Positions 28,841 to 37,969 of a stretch of DNA of 64,000 bases are shown here, one piece after another; the first letter of the stretch is position 1; each line of letters opens with the position of its first letter. Under the pieces are notes generated by a model, which saw only the letters and a list, made by a program, of their open reading frames with translations, was not told the origin of the DNA and ran no database searches. The stretch comes from Halothermothrix sp. GTDB lineage: Bacteria; Bacillota; Halanaerobiia; DY22613. A program made the position numbers and the translations under genes. The stretch lies in assembly GCA_016841825.1 (NCBI GenBank), contig JAENYK010000008.1, positions 1 through 64,000 of the forward strand, read 5' to 3'.

Positions 28841-29176
28841 TTAACGAATTTCTGTGGGTACAAAAGCGTCTACAATACCAATTACTAATGCTGCCAGCAA
28901 TGCACCCAATAGCGATACACTCATCTGTGGAACAATAAACTGAGTAATCCAGATGACTACAGCTGCGGTGACAAAACCAACCAGTCCTCTGCTTTGTGGA
29001 GAAACACCTTCACCAAGTACACTTTCAACAACATAGCCAATTATTGCTATTACAATAGCTGCTAAAAGTGCATTAGTAAATCCAATAATTCTAAAACCTG
29101 GTACAAAAAAGCTAACTGCCAGAAGAACCAGGGCAGACACAATAAAACGAATTATAGCACCAACCCAACGTGTCAT
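28841..29176 (-). CDS. Small 4-TM holin-like membrane protein (phage holin superfamily IV type)
   Basis: This 111-residue protein is nearly all hydrophobic, with about four membrane segments (8-26, 31-50, 60-80, 85-103), and ends in a short charged tail. The PGFRIIGF motif between segments 1 and 2 is typical of the YvlD-like 4-TM family annotated as phage holin superfamily IV. It lies just upstream of gpr with 17 bp between, possibly in the same transcript. YvlD-type proteins are not proven holins; function is unknown. Confidence 0.8.
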   Translation of the reverse strand: MTRWVGAIIRFIVSALVLLAVSFFVPGFRIIGFTNALLAAIVIAIIGYVVESVLGEGVSPQSRGLVGFVTAAVVIWITQFIVPQMSVSLLGALLAALVIGIVDAFVPTEIR

Positions 29177-29552
29177 AATACTATCTCACCTCCTATATAT
29201 CTACTAAGTTAATAATAGCTTTACCCCAGAATTGAAACACTATTCACAGAGAATTTTTGATTATTTTTATCAGAAAAAATAGAGGAAAAAACAGAGAAAT
29301 AGCGAATAATAATTGATGGTGTGTAAAAAATACGTTCGACTAAAACCGTGTCTCAAACAATAGAGGTTTATTTTAACGTATTCTGGTGAAAATAATGGCT
29401 AGACGGAATGCATTTTTTGAGAAATCCCTTGCAATTTTAGAATGCCCGTGGTACAATTTAAATGTTGTGTATAAAATCGTTACATAACGATTTTACTATA
29501 TTTTCACACAGGAATTTCTCGAAGAATTTGTTGAAGGAGGTGACATCTTAGG
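29177..29552. other. Divergent intergenic region with the rpsT promoter and leader
   Basis: Carries the rpsT promoter (29429-29457) and a perfect 10 bp leader hairpin TAAAATCGTT/AACGATTTTA (29472-29495). Upstream of that (29200-29420) nothing clear was found, apart from the presumed promoter of the holin-like gene. Confidence 0.6.
29429..29457 (+). promoter_or_regulatory. rpsT promoter
   Basis: TTGCAA (29429-29434) and TACAAT (29452-29457) are 17 bp apart, about 95 bp ahead of the start codon. The leader carries a 10 bp perfect hairpin at 29472-29495, which may help S20 autoregulation. Confidence 0.75.
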
Positions 29553-29825
29553 ATGCCTATTATCAAGTCTGCAAAGAAAAGAGTTAAGATTACTGAAAAG
29601 AAGACCTTACGGAACCGTATGAATAGATCCGCTCTGCGTACTGCTGTTAAGCGTTTTGAAAAAGCTGTAGCGGCTAATGATGTAGATACTGCCAAGATTG
29701 AATTAGTCAAAGCTACAAGCACTATTGATAAATCTGTTAAGAAGGGTATCATTCATAAGAATAATGCTGCCCGCAAAAAATCCAGACTGACCAAGATGTA
29801 TAATGATCTGGTTGTTAATGCTTAA
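29553..29825 (+). CDS. rpsT: 30S ribosomal protein S20
   Basis: The 90-residue basic helical protein begins PIIKSAKKRVKITEKKTLRN and matches S20 over its length, binding 16S rRNA in the body of the small subunit. It has an AGGAGG upstream, its own promoter and a strong terminator. It is on the plus strand, opposite to its neighbours. Confidence 0.98.
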   Translation: MPIIKSAKKRVKITEKKTLRNRMNRSALRTAVKRFEKAVAANDVDTAKIELVKATSTIDKSVKKGIIHKNNAARKKSRLTKMYNDLVVNA

Positions 29826-29839
29826 TTCATAGCATTTAC

Positions 29840-29870
29840 ACAGGGAGGACATGTTCCTCCCTGTTTTAGT
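29840..29870 (+). terminator. rpsT terminator
   Basis: ACAGGGAGGA and TCCTCCCTGT form a perfect 10 bp stem with a 5-base loop, followed by TTTAGTTT. Confidence 0.9.
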
Positions 29871-30770
29871 TTACCTGAAATAATTGAGAAGTTCACTATA
29901 TTTTTTGATAAATTTTGCTGGAGATAGATAAATTCCTTTCCTGACCTCCTCCATTCCCAATTCAGCTTCAATCCTCCTGACTAGAGTGCACCCTATCCGA
30001 TAAGCTAATCGAAAATAACCAAAAGTTTTTTTCACATCTGGATCCATTGACATATCCTCTTTTTCTTTAATATTTAAAATAAGGGTATCATAAACTCTGA
30101 GGTGCTTAATAATTTCTTTTTTGTCAAATACAATTGGATAATCAGCTAAAATGGGATCGCTGTAATTGCCAAGATGATTGTTAATCATTCTCAGTTTTAG
30201 CGGAGCATAGACTGCATAACCTTCATTGTGCAAAAGATAGTAAAAGACTGACAGTTGATCTCCTGCCGTTTTTATCTTAGTAAATTGCGGGAAAGGATGA
30301 ATGTGTTCATAAACAGCATGAAAACATTCGTGAATAGCTAAATATAGAAATTCAAGTGGATTATTCAGATAAAGTTCTAAATTTATATTCATGCAAACTG
30401 CATTCCGATGCCCTATTCCGGCATCATAGCCAATAATTGGATAGATAGTAATATCGCTATGATTTTCATTAGGCAAAAGTTCCGTAATTGCCTCTTCAAT
30501 AATACTTAACCACTCTGCTTCCTTATCTTCGAGTAATGCTAATAATCTTTTAAGCGATGGTAAATTATATTGAAGATTTTTTAAGCCATAAAAATCAGTT
30601 GGTTTGCCCTGAATAGCTAGTTCCACATCAGCAATCGTTAATTCTGTTCCTGTTTTTCGGGAATGACTAAAAACCGCCTGATACGCTGGACTATCCAAAA
30701 CTTTTACCAATTCCCTTTTCCCCTCTAAATAAGCAAAAAATTGTTTAGCTGCACTATAATCAAATTGCAT
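29871..30770 (-). CDS. Putative zinc metallopeptidase with HExxH motif
   Basis: The 299-residue protein (ATG 30770 behind GAAGG) has HECFHAVYEHIHPF, a gluzincin-type HExxH motif, around residue 154, with no signal peptide or membrane segment. The rest (LNYNL-type helices and a basic C-terminus) is not recognised. A third zinc ligand could be the Glu about 35 residues later (LLHNEGYAVY). It converges on rpsT. It may be an intracellular peptidase; the longer frame extends 32 codons upstream with no RBS. Confidence 0.5.
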   Translation of the reverse strand: MQFDYSAAKQFFAYLEGKRELVKVLDSPAYQAVFSHSRKTGTELTIADVELAIQGKPTDFYGLKNLQYNLPSLKRLLALLEDKEAEWLSIIEEAITELLPNENHSDITIYPIIGYDAGIGHRNAVCMNINLELYLNNPLEFLYLAIHECFHAVYEHIHPFPQFTKIKTAGDQLSVFYYLLHNEGYAVYAPLKLRMINNHLGNYSDPILADYPIVFDKKEIIKHLRVYDTLILNIKEKEDMSMDPDVKKTFGYFRLAYRIGCTLVRRIEAELGMEEVRKGIYLSPAKFIKKYSELLNYFR

Positions 30771-30973
30771 ATAATCACATCCTTCTTTTCTTTCTGGGAA
30801 CTCTCCCAACAAATTAATAAAAAATTTCATTCTTGTTATTTTATTACAATTCATCTTTACGCTCAAGTTTCACTTACTGGTAATTAAATTGAGCTATAAC
30901 TTTCCAACGACAAAATATCTATTATGTGCTATAATACTGATATAAGAGATTATATTAAAGGAGTGATACATCT

Positions 30974-31771
30974 TTGAAGAAAAAAATCAAACAATTCGTC
31001 GTCGTTCTAGTCATGGTTAGTATCTTACTTCCGGTACTGAGTGATTTCTCTAAAGCAGCGGGCACTTACATAGTTCAGCCCGGAGATTCCCTGTGGAAGA
31101 TTGCTAACAAATTTAACACTTCCATCAGTACCCTTAGACAAATGAACAACATTTGGAACAACTATCTAGATGTTGGACAAAGAATTATGGTTCCTGGACA
31201 AGATCAAAATCAGTACTACACAGTAGTCTGGGGAGACTCTCTCTGGAAGATTTCTCAAAAAACCGGAGTTAGTATCACACAGTTGAAAGAGTTTAATAAC
31301 CTATCTTCCAGCTATCTGGAAGTTGGACAAACTCTACATCTCACAAGGTCAACGGGTAATCCTGGTCCAGCACCAACTCCTACACCCACTACTCCAGTTG
31401 TAAAATTATCAGAAACTGAAGTAGATCTATTAGCTCGTCTGATCCATGCTGAATCTTCAGGTGAACCTTATCTTGGAAAAGTTGGGGTAGGTGCAGTTAT
31501 TGTTAATCGACTAAGAAGCCCCCTTTTCCCCAACACTTTAAATGGTGTTTTACACCAAAAATATGCTTTTGAGTCAGTGGAGACTGGTTATATCTGGACT
31601 ATTAATCCAACCAGTTCTGAATATCAAGCTGCCAGAGAAGCTTTATCTGGTGTAGACCCAACTAAAAAAGCTCTTTTTTTCTATAACCCAAATAAGATCA
31701 CCAATCCAAATAACTGGGTTTTCTCAAGACAAGTAACAGTCAAGATTGGTAACCATTTATTTGCACTTTAA
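30974..31771 (+). CDS. LysM-domain cell-wall hydrolase (SleB/CwlJ type)
   Basis: The 265-residue protein has a signal peptide (about residues 1-29), two LysM domains (about 32-76, GTYIVQPGDSLWKIA; and 82-126, YYTVVWGDSLWKIS), a Pro/Thr linker and a hydrolase-2 domain (LARLIHAESSGEPY...GVGAVIVNRLRSP). SleB-type enzymes are spore-cortex lytic transglycosylases used in germination. Start is TTG at 30974 behind AAAGGAGTGAT. TATAAT at 30930-30935 may be the -10 element. It terminates at the bidirectional hairpin at 31833-31877. Confidence 0.9.
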   Translation: MKKKIKQFVVVLVMVSILLPVLSDFSKAAGTYIVQPGDSLWKIANKFNTSISTLRQMNNIWNNYLDVGQRIMVPGQDQNQYYTVVWGDSLWKISQKTGVSITQLKEFNNLSSSYLEVGQTLHLTRSTGNPGPAPTPTPTTPVVKLSETEVDLLARLIHAESSGEPYLGKVGVGAVIVNRLRSPLFPNTLNGVLHQKYAFESVETGYIWTINPTSSEYQAAREALSGVDPTKKALFFYNPNKITNPNNWVFSRQVTVKIGNHLFAL

Positions 31772-31832
31772 GTATCCTTACTTATCAACTTAAAACGAGA
31801 AACTAATATCAGGCCACAGATAGGCTGTTAAC

Positions 31833-31877
31833 AAAACCCCATTGATCTTTTTCTAGACAAAAATTAATGGGGTTTTT
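31833..31877. terminator. Bidirectional terminator
   Basis: AAACCCCATT and AATGGGGTTT form a 10 bp stem with an AT-rich loop between converging genes; plus strand has GGGGTTTTT and minus strand has GGGGTTTTG. Confidence 0.8.
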
Positions 31878-31907
31878 CAAATTGTTTTATCTTTTAAATT
31901 CCATCAA

Positions 31908-32660
31908 TCATGGACGTTTAAACGAGCATGGCATGCCAACAAGACATTTGCCGCAAACACTGGCTTGACCAATTGCTAAGCGATCATTATTCTCTAAACA
32001 CATTTCGTAACATTTGTGTCGATCAAAACCTTCGAGCGTTAGAGAACCATTAACACATCTGTCAGAACACTTTTGACAGATTCCTTTACTTTTGTACAGA
32101 CAATATTCAGCTTCCGATCTGCCAGTTGGTTCAATCTCCAGACTTGTCACTACTGTACCAATTCTACCACAACAACCTTTTTCAGTAATCAACATATTGT
32201 TCAAGCCAAATTTGCCTAAACCAGCAATGTAGGCTACATGGCGATGTGACCAGTCACTGATCAACTTATCTTTATAAAAATTGTGTGTCGCCGGAATAAT
32301 TGTTGCCTGATAACCTAATTTTACTAGTTCTGCTTCCAGACGAGTGTTCAGATCAAATATTAACTGATTAGTGTCAATATATGCTATCCCCCAGATTTTC
32401 GAAGCTTCTCTACCATCAATATTACTGGTAACAATAGATTCTTCAAAAGGCAAAAAATATGCAATCACAGTTTTAGCCTCTGGAAGAAAATCCCCGGGTA
32501 GAGCATGGGTAGGACTAATCAAAGTTTTAAGTTGAGGAAAAAGAACATCTTCTGCAGATGCATAGGCTATCAAAGGTTCTTTCCAAACAGTTTGAACCTC
32601 TTTATTTTGGGGATATTTTTCAACATATTCTTTAATAATCGATTCCACAATCTGTCTCAT
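31908..32660 (-). CDS. QueG-like iron-sulfur protein
   Basis: The 250-residue cytoplasmic protein resembles the N-terminal part of epoxyqueuosine reductase (PGDFLPEAKTVIAYFLPF; AYIAGLGKFGLNN) and has C-terminal ferredoxin-like Cys motifs CQKCSDRC and CGKCLVGMPC. It is shorter than QueG (around 370-400 residues) and lacks the HEAT-like tail, so it may be an uncharacterised corrinoid/Fe-S reductase and not queuosine-related. CCGRIG probably supplies part of a cofactor site. Stand-alone gene. Confidence 0.65.
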   Translation of the reverse strand: MRQIVESIIKEYVEKYPQNKEVQTVWKEPLIAYASAEDVLFPQLKTLISPTHALPGDFLPEAKTVIAYFLPFEESIVTSNIDGREASKIWGIAYIDTNQLIFDLNTRLEAELVKLGYQATIIPATHNFYKDKLISDWSHRHVAYIAGLGKFGLNNMLITEKGCCGRIGTVVTSLEIEPTGRSEAEYCLYKSKGICQKCSDRCVNGSLTLEGFDRHKCYEMCLENNDRLAIGQASVCGKCLVGMPCSFKRP

Positions 32661-32780
32661 CTTAGTACCTCCTACTAAAACTTTTTACTGAATCAGTTGG
32701 CAAATTATAGTTCTCCAGTTGTTTGGGTTAACCTTTCAGATGTCTCAGACAAATTCAAATTTATAAGATAGCAAATAACT

Positions 32781-33557
32781 CTACTCCTTCTCATCCAGAT
32801 CTGATGTAATGTGAAAACCTCGTTTTTCCAATTGAACTAACAGATCTCTAACTGATGGAAACCATTGACCCCATTTTCGAGAAATATGTTCAGTCCAGCC
32901 ATAATCATCAAAGGTAAAAGTCTCTTTTCTCCCATTTTTAAGAGGTATCATATAATTATTTTTTTTATAATAATCTTGACCCATATACCCTTGATCCATC
33001 ATTGCCATAGCTTCTTCGATCATCTCATCTGTCAATTCCGGATATTCATCTTCAAAAAGGGTGAAATCCATTGGATAACGAAGTCTAGGAGGTGCATCCT
33101 CTGCTGGATATCCCATAGCCAGTTGAACCAAGGGAAAAACCTTGAGTGGTAGGTTGTATTCTGCAGCTATTTTGTCAGCTACATACGGAGCATTCCCCAG
33201 ATAAACACTACCTAATCCCAGGCTCTCTGCCGCAATTACCATATTTTCGGCCATCATTGCTGCATCTTGAATTCCGAAGATTAAAAGAGAAAGATCATTG
33301 GTAACCATACTCCAATCTCTCTTACCCATAATCAGTTTCATCTTGTGATAATCAACACAGATAGTAAATAACAGTGGCGCCCCAAAAACATGCTTCTTTT
33401 TTCTGGAAAGAAGAATGCTATATACTTGAGCAGCGAATGGAGCCTGTTGACCAGCTCTTACAATAGTCTCAATTACTTCATCAGAAGGCATTCTGTCTTC
33501 ATATTTACGAATAGATTTACGTTGAAGCATAGATTCTATAACTGGATTATTCATCAT
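32781..33557 (-). CDS. Nitroreductase-family flavoprotein
   Basis: The 258-residue FMN protein starts NPVIESMLQRKSIRKYED, the nitroreductase-type opening, and has AGQQAPFAAQVYS and GLGSVYLGNAP phosphate/FMN regions. It should reduce nitro or quinone compounds with NAD(P)H. The C-terminal 60 residues are extra relative to the family core (about 200). ATG 33557 is set by GGAGTGAAA upstream. Natural substrate unknown. Confidence 0.85.
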   Translation of the reverse strand: MMNNPVIESMLQRKSIRKYEDRMPSDEVIETIVRAGQQAPFAAQVYSILLSRKKKHVFGAPLLFTICVDYHKMKLIMGKRDWSMVTNDLSLLIFGIQDAAMMAENMVIAAESLGLGSVYLGNAPYVADKIAAEYNLPLKVFPLVQLAMGYPAEDAPPRLRYPMDFTLFEDEYPELTDEMIEEAMAMMDQGYMGQDYYKKNNYMIPLKNGRKETFTFDDYGWTEHISRKWGQWFPSVRDLLVQLEKRGFHITSDLDEKE

Positions 33558-33610
33558 TTTCACTCCTTTAAGTTTATTTGAATGCAAACAAATCAAAGAT
33601 ACCTATTTTA

Positions 33611-34081
33611 TTAGTCCTCGTAATTTATGTTATTTTGTTCACACCACTCACGGGCAATATCCCGATAACATCTATTTTTGTAACGAAACCATTGTTCTTG
33701 CAAATCATATTGATAAAGTTTCTCTTTAAAACAACGAATTGAATCTTTTTCATTTACTGCAGCAAATAGATCTTCCCTGACCTCTTCATCTTTTAAGGTA
33801 TAACAAAAATCCTCAATCATATCATATTCATCGATTTCATAATGGGAAGGTAATTCCAGGTAATCATCCTCATACTCCAAAATTTCTAATAACTGTTCAA
33901 AGTTCTCCTGTTTCCACTCCGGTAAGTCTGTTAAATTGTCCGACTCATCCATCTCTTCTGCTTCTTTCAACTCTTCTTCGAGAACAATAATAACCTCACC
34001 AGTTTCCACATTCATAAAGCCTAGATTCTCATCAGTAAGCTGCTCCAGGCCATTAATAATATCACCTAACTTTACAATCAT
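33611..34081 (-). CDS. UPF0158 family protein
   Basis: The 156-residue acidic protein has LEILEYEDDYLELPSHYE-type segments and a C-terminal AREWCEQNNI motif matching UPF0158 (PF03682), a family of unknown function in spore formers. No signal peptide or membrane segment. I chose ATG 34081 behind GGGGTGG; a longer frame adds 25 residues with no RBS. Monocistronic. Confidence 0.8.
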   Translation of the reverse strand: MIVKLGDIINGLEQLTDENLGFMNVETGEVIIVLEEELKEAEEMDESDNLTDLPEWKQENFEQLLEILEYEDDYLELPSHYEIDEYDMIEDFCYTLKDEEVREDLFAAVNEKDSIRCFKEKLYQYDLQEQWFRYKNRCYRDIAREWCEQNNINYED

Positions 34082-34253
34082 AACTGCCACCCCTTTAACA
34101 GAAATAATTAATTCAATTATGATATGCTTATTAATGTTTCCAAACTTAAAACCCACAAAATCTATGTCTGGTTTTCATTTTTCTCCTTTCGTCATCAGCA
34201 GCCTGATTCCTGCTTTTCAGATAAATAAATATTTTGAAAATTGATTGCATCAA

Positions 34254-34283
34254 AAAAGACTTCCTGATGAAGCCTTCTTTAAT
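34254..34283 (-). terminator. Terminator of the flavoprotein gene
   Basis: AAGGCTTC and GAAGTCTT form an 8 bp stem (one G-U pair) on the minus strand, followed by TTTTTTG. Confidence 0.7.
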
Positions 34284-34293
34284 AGATATTAAC

Positions 34294-35649
34294 TTAAACC
34301 TCAAAATCATACCCATCTCCACTTTCCTGGACTGGTTTTTGACGATGGAATACTCTATTGAACAGATCTTTTAAAAATGTTAACACTGAATATTTGGTTA
34401 ACTCCAGAATATGAACATAATCCTCATGTGGAATAATTTTTGCCAAATCTTCAAGATCAAAATTCTTTACAACAACTCTCAACACTTGAACCAACTCATC
34501 TGGCGTTACCTTCAGAGTAAATATTTTCTCACAAATCAATGGATCAATCTCTCTAAACAAATCAATGAACTTGTCTAATTGAGGTGCACTGGCATTTGAC
34601 AAAAAATGGGTAATTAATTGATTTAAAAGAATCTGTGACTTATCATAAGTCTCCATGTCCACCAAATTGTATAAACTATCCATATCAAGTATGTCCTGTT
34701 TGACCAGCTCTATCAAAGATCTGGAATATTGTTTATAATTGTTTAAAATAAAGCCCATACCCCAACCACAAGGCGTTGTCCAACACCCAGCCGAACCGAT
34801 ACAATCTACCCGATTTCTGGCAATCCGTTGGGATAAGCCACCAGATGGATACCAGCCATATTTATATTCCTGTACCTCCATATCATGAAAATTTTTAGTC
34901 GAATCTTCATCCCTCACAATATGTTTAAATTCTTTTTCCATAATAGATAAAGACATCCTCTCTTTTCTAAGGAACAGAATCAAAGAAAAAGAGGTATTCT
35001 CATCTAAGATCTCATACTCAAAAACTGGTCTACCATTACGTAATGATGTATCTTCATTAGCGTTAGTGTCCTTAAAAGTTTGCCAGAGCATGTAATCTCC
35101 GACTTTCATATTTTTTACACCACCTGGGTGTTTGCTAACTGCCCCATACACTGACCACCAATAATAATTTTTTGGATCAATTTCATATTTTTTCAAAATT
35201 AAAGAATCAACCCCCGAAGCATCAATTAATAATTTGCCTTCAAACATACCTTTCAAAGTTTCTACTTTCACCCGGTCGTCCAATACTTCATGATCTTCAA
35301 AAGTACATTCTTCGATTATCTCTGATCCATTGCGTAAAATCATATCTCTCCAATAGATAAGAATATCCCTTTCTTTAATGTAAGGATAGCGATCAAAGAG
35401 TTTGGCATTCCATTGGTAAGGAGAGCCAGAATAGGTATTGGTCAAAAAGCGTGTCACTCCACCATAAGTTTGAGGTATGATATCTTCATTTTTCATCACT
35501 ACATCTTTGGGAACAAACCAACTTTTGCTGGTATATCCCACTTTGTTCTTTTCAATAAGTAAGACATTTAATTCTTTACTCAGCTCTGCCCCCACACTTA
35601 GTCCTGCAGGACCTCCACCAACGATAATCACATCATAGATCGTTTTCAT
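34294..35649 (-). CDS. FAD-dependent oxidoreductase (geranylgeranyl-reductase/lycopene-cyclase-like)
   Basis: The 451-residue flavoprotein starts with the FAD-binding GxGxxG motif IIVGGGPAGLSVG and has LLIEKNKVG, a DGG-like LLIDASG, and an FAD-binding C-terminal motif CIGSAGCWTTPCGWGMG. The plan is that of geranylgeranyl reductase/lycopene cyclase-like proteins, with an extra C-terminal helical part of about 120 residues. ATG 35649 follows GGAGG by six bases. The substrate is not clear, and no terpenoid genes are nearby. Confidence 0.75.
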   Translation of the reverse strand: MKTIYDVIIVGGGPAGLSVGAELSKELNVLLIEKNKVGYTSKSWFVPKDVVMKNEDIIPQTYGGVTRFLTNTYSGSPYQWNAKLFDRYPYIKERDILIYWRDMILRNGSEIIEECTFEDHEVLDDRVKVETLKGMFEGKLLIDASGVDSLILKKYEIDPKNYYWWSVYGAVSKHPGGVKNMKVGDYMLWQTFKDTNANEDTSLRNGRPVFEYEILDENTSFSLILFLRKERMSLSIMEKEFKHIVRDEDSTKNFHDMEVQEYKYGWYPSGGLSQRIARNRVDCIGSAGCWTTPCGWGMGFILNNYKQYSRSLIELVKQDILDMDSLYNLVDMETYDKSQILLNQLITHFLSNASAPQLDKFIDLFREIDPLICEKIFTLKVTPDELVQVLRVVVKNFDLEDLAKIIPHEDYVHILELTKYSVLTFLKDLFNRVFHRQKPVQESGDGYDFEV

Positions 35650-35732
35650 TATAATCCTCCTGACTAGTACCGTCTCCTCAATAGTTGGCAACGGACATTT
35701 TTATGTAATAAACCCATTATCACAACACAACT

Positions 35733-37523
35733 CTACAACTTAAATTGAGAGATGAGTTCATAGAGTTCTTTAGATTCTCTAGCTAATTTTTTCGATGTAC
35801 TATCTGCTGAAGCCGAACTTAATAATTCCAGAGTTCTGACAATTTCTTCGGTAGCTGCCACCTGTTCTTGAACCAGAGCAGAAACATTTAAAGACATTTC
35901 ATTAACTTTATTAACCGACTTCATTATTGACTTACTCTCTGAAGCCTGTCTATCTGTTGCTGCGGCAATCTCTTCAACCATCACTGTAGTACTATCAATA
36001 GCTTGATGAATCTGATTAAAGGCTTGACCGGTATTTTTGACCATCTCAACACCTGATCCTACCTTCTCCATACTGGATTTAGCAATAGCTACGGAATTGA
36101 AAACAACAGATTTAATCTTCTCCACCAGTTTAGTAATCTCACTGGCAGAAATCGTACTCTCTTCTGATAATTTGCCGATAGAATCAGCAACTACGCCAAA
36201 ACCTTTACCCTGCTCTCCTGCCCTTGCAGCTTCAATAGAAGCATTAATAGCTAGCATGTTGGTCTGTCTAGCAACATCACTGATCATTTTGACAATCTTC
36301 TCAATCTGGACAACTGAACTCCCCATCTGTTCAATAGTTTGAGTCATTAACTGCATTTCCTGTTTTATCTGATCCATCTCAGTAATGGTTTTATTAACTA
36401 TCTGCTGACCTTGAAGAGATATTTCTACAGTTTTATTACTCTGTTCACTAGCGTCATGGGAATATTTTACAATATTTACTATTGAAGAGTCAAGACTGCC
36501 CAGAGATGTAATCACTTCTGAAATCGTCTCACAGGTTCCCTCTGAACTAGCGGCTATCTGATTAGCGGCGTGACTCATCTCACCCATAGCTTCAGTTATG
36601 CTATCAATATTATCAACTAACGCCTCAGCCGAAGAATCAACCTGACCTGCACCAAATCTAACCTTACTGACAACATCATGAATTTTATCGACAAAGATGT
36701 TACACCAATATTTTAAAATTCCTATCTCATCTTTTGAAGAATTTTTGATATTCATAGTCAAATCCCCTGTAGAAATAACCCTAAACATATCGGTGGTCTC
36801 TTTGACCGGAACAATAATCTGTCTACTAAGCATTATCAGATTAATCAAAACTATTATCATACAGACAAATCCAATCAACAAATTTTTGCGAATAAGGATT
36901 GAAAGAAGTAAACTGCTATCCAACATACTGGCTTGAGACATAATTACTCCAACGTTTAAAACACTAAGTACCACAGCAACACCAAAAACGTTACATAAAA
37001 TATTAATGTAAAGTTTTGTTTTAACGGTGGGAAATGAATATCTAGCTGATAAGGGAATAGATTGAGTCCATCTTTCAATTAAGATGACTGTATTCACAAA
37101 GAAAGGTAATGCATATACGAAGGTAAAGGCAAATCCCAGACACAATCCTAAAACGCGCTCACTCAATGTAAAAAAATTCTCCACAAGTAGTAAAGAACTG
37201 GCACCAGAAACCGAATAAAGCATTACATTGAAAATAAAATTCCCGGGTAATCTACTGGCTATCTTCTGAGCCTTCTCCAAGTTCTCAGTAGATGGATTTT
37301 GAAGAAATGAATCTAAAAAGTTCAACCTTCTACTGAGAAACAAATTTAACAGCGGAAAATAGATAATGACAAAAAGCATCCATACTCTTGGCGTAGTGAA
37401 AGACAGAATAAGTTCATCCGTGCTGATGAATTCATAATACCAGAGACTAGCGAAATAAAAGATAGTTGGTACTAAAACACCTAGATTATAACCTATCCAG
37501 ATACGTTTCTTTAAATTTCTCAT
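35733..37523 (-). CDS. Methyl-accepting chemotaxis protein with a multi-span N-terminus
   Basis: The 596-residue chemoreceptor has about five or six N-terminal membrane segments (about 10-30, 50-65, 95-115, 125-150, 170-195, 205-230), no large external sensing domain, a HAMP region near 235-290, and a C-terminal signalling domain with DVARQTNMLAINASIEAARAG, the tip contact region for CheA/CheW. The sensing site must be in the membrane. No other chemotaxis genes lie nearby, as is common for receptors. It ends FKL with no receptor-tether pentapeptide. Confidence 0.93.
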   Translation of the reverse strand: MRNLKKRIWIGYNLGVLVPTIFYFASLWYYEFISTDELILSFTTPRVWMLFVIIYFPLLNLFLSRRLNFLDSFLQNPSTENLEKAQKIASRLPGNFIFNVMLYSVSGASSLLLVENFFTLSERVLGLCLGFAFTFVYALPFFVNTVILIERWTQSIPLSARYSFPTVKTKLYINILCNVFGVAVVLSVLNVGVIMSQASMLDSSLLLSILIRKNLLIGFVCMIIVLINLIMLSRQIIVPVKETTDMFRVISTGDLTMNIKNSSKDEIGILKYWCNIFVDKIHDVVSKVRFGAGQVDSSAEALVDNIDSITEAMGEMSHAANQIAASSEGTCETISEVITSLGSLDSSIVNIVKYSHDASEQSNKTVEISLQGQQIVNKTITEMDQIKQEMQLMTQTIEQMGSSVVQIEKIVKMISDVARQTNMLAINASIEAARAGEQGKGFGVVADSIGKLSEESTISASEITKLVEKIKSVVFNSVAIAKSSMEKVGSGVEMVKNTGQAFNQIHQAIDSTTVMVEEIAAATDRQASESKSIMKSVNKVNEMSLNVSALVQEQVAATEEIVRTLELLSSASADSTSKKLARESKELYELISQFKL

Positions 37524-37969
37524 AATTGTTGGCTCCTTCCTAGCGTAAATATCTTTCTATGCACTAAAAAATTTCATTCGCAAATCACAAGAGATATGTG
37601 TAATAAGGACACTATCAAGAAATAATATTAATTATAATGCAATTACTAATTTATATAACTTAAAGATTACATTTTTTTCTTTTGACTGTAATGATTTCTA
37701 TAAAGGAACAGTATTTTCCTTCTTTGCTAATCTATTTATTATACTTTTTTCGCGCATTTTCTACACAAAAAGAAAAAAACTGACCTCAAGGCCAGTTAAT
37801 AGAACATACCATCTATTTCACCAATTTCCGCATCCCATCCAATTTTCACTTCATTCAAAATACAACCAGCAGCTGAACTACCTGCAAAACCTCTTCTCTA
37901 TTAATAGATTTACCTGATGTATCTTTATCATACATCCTCTCTTATGATAAACCTGAACAGTCTTTATCT
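37524..37969. other. Intergenic stretch with a degenerate frame and a terminator
   Basis: From 37524 to 37770 the sequence is AT-rich with no gene. At 37772-37797 lies a minus-strand terminator. At 37800-37940 the minus strand encodes the end of a broken gene: two partial frames that join only with a frameshift (see findings). Confidence 0.55.
37772..37797 (-). terminator. Terminator downstream of holA and its degenerate neighbour
   Basis: ACTGGCC-TTGA-GGTCAGT on the minus strand (partly mismatched stem) followed by TTTTTTTC. Confidence 0.7.

Noticed and set aside
31908-32660. Call as true epoxyqueuosine reductase QueG
   Set aside because: Fe-S motifs fit, but the protein is much shorter and lacks the C-terminal repeat part; family-level label only.
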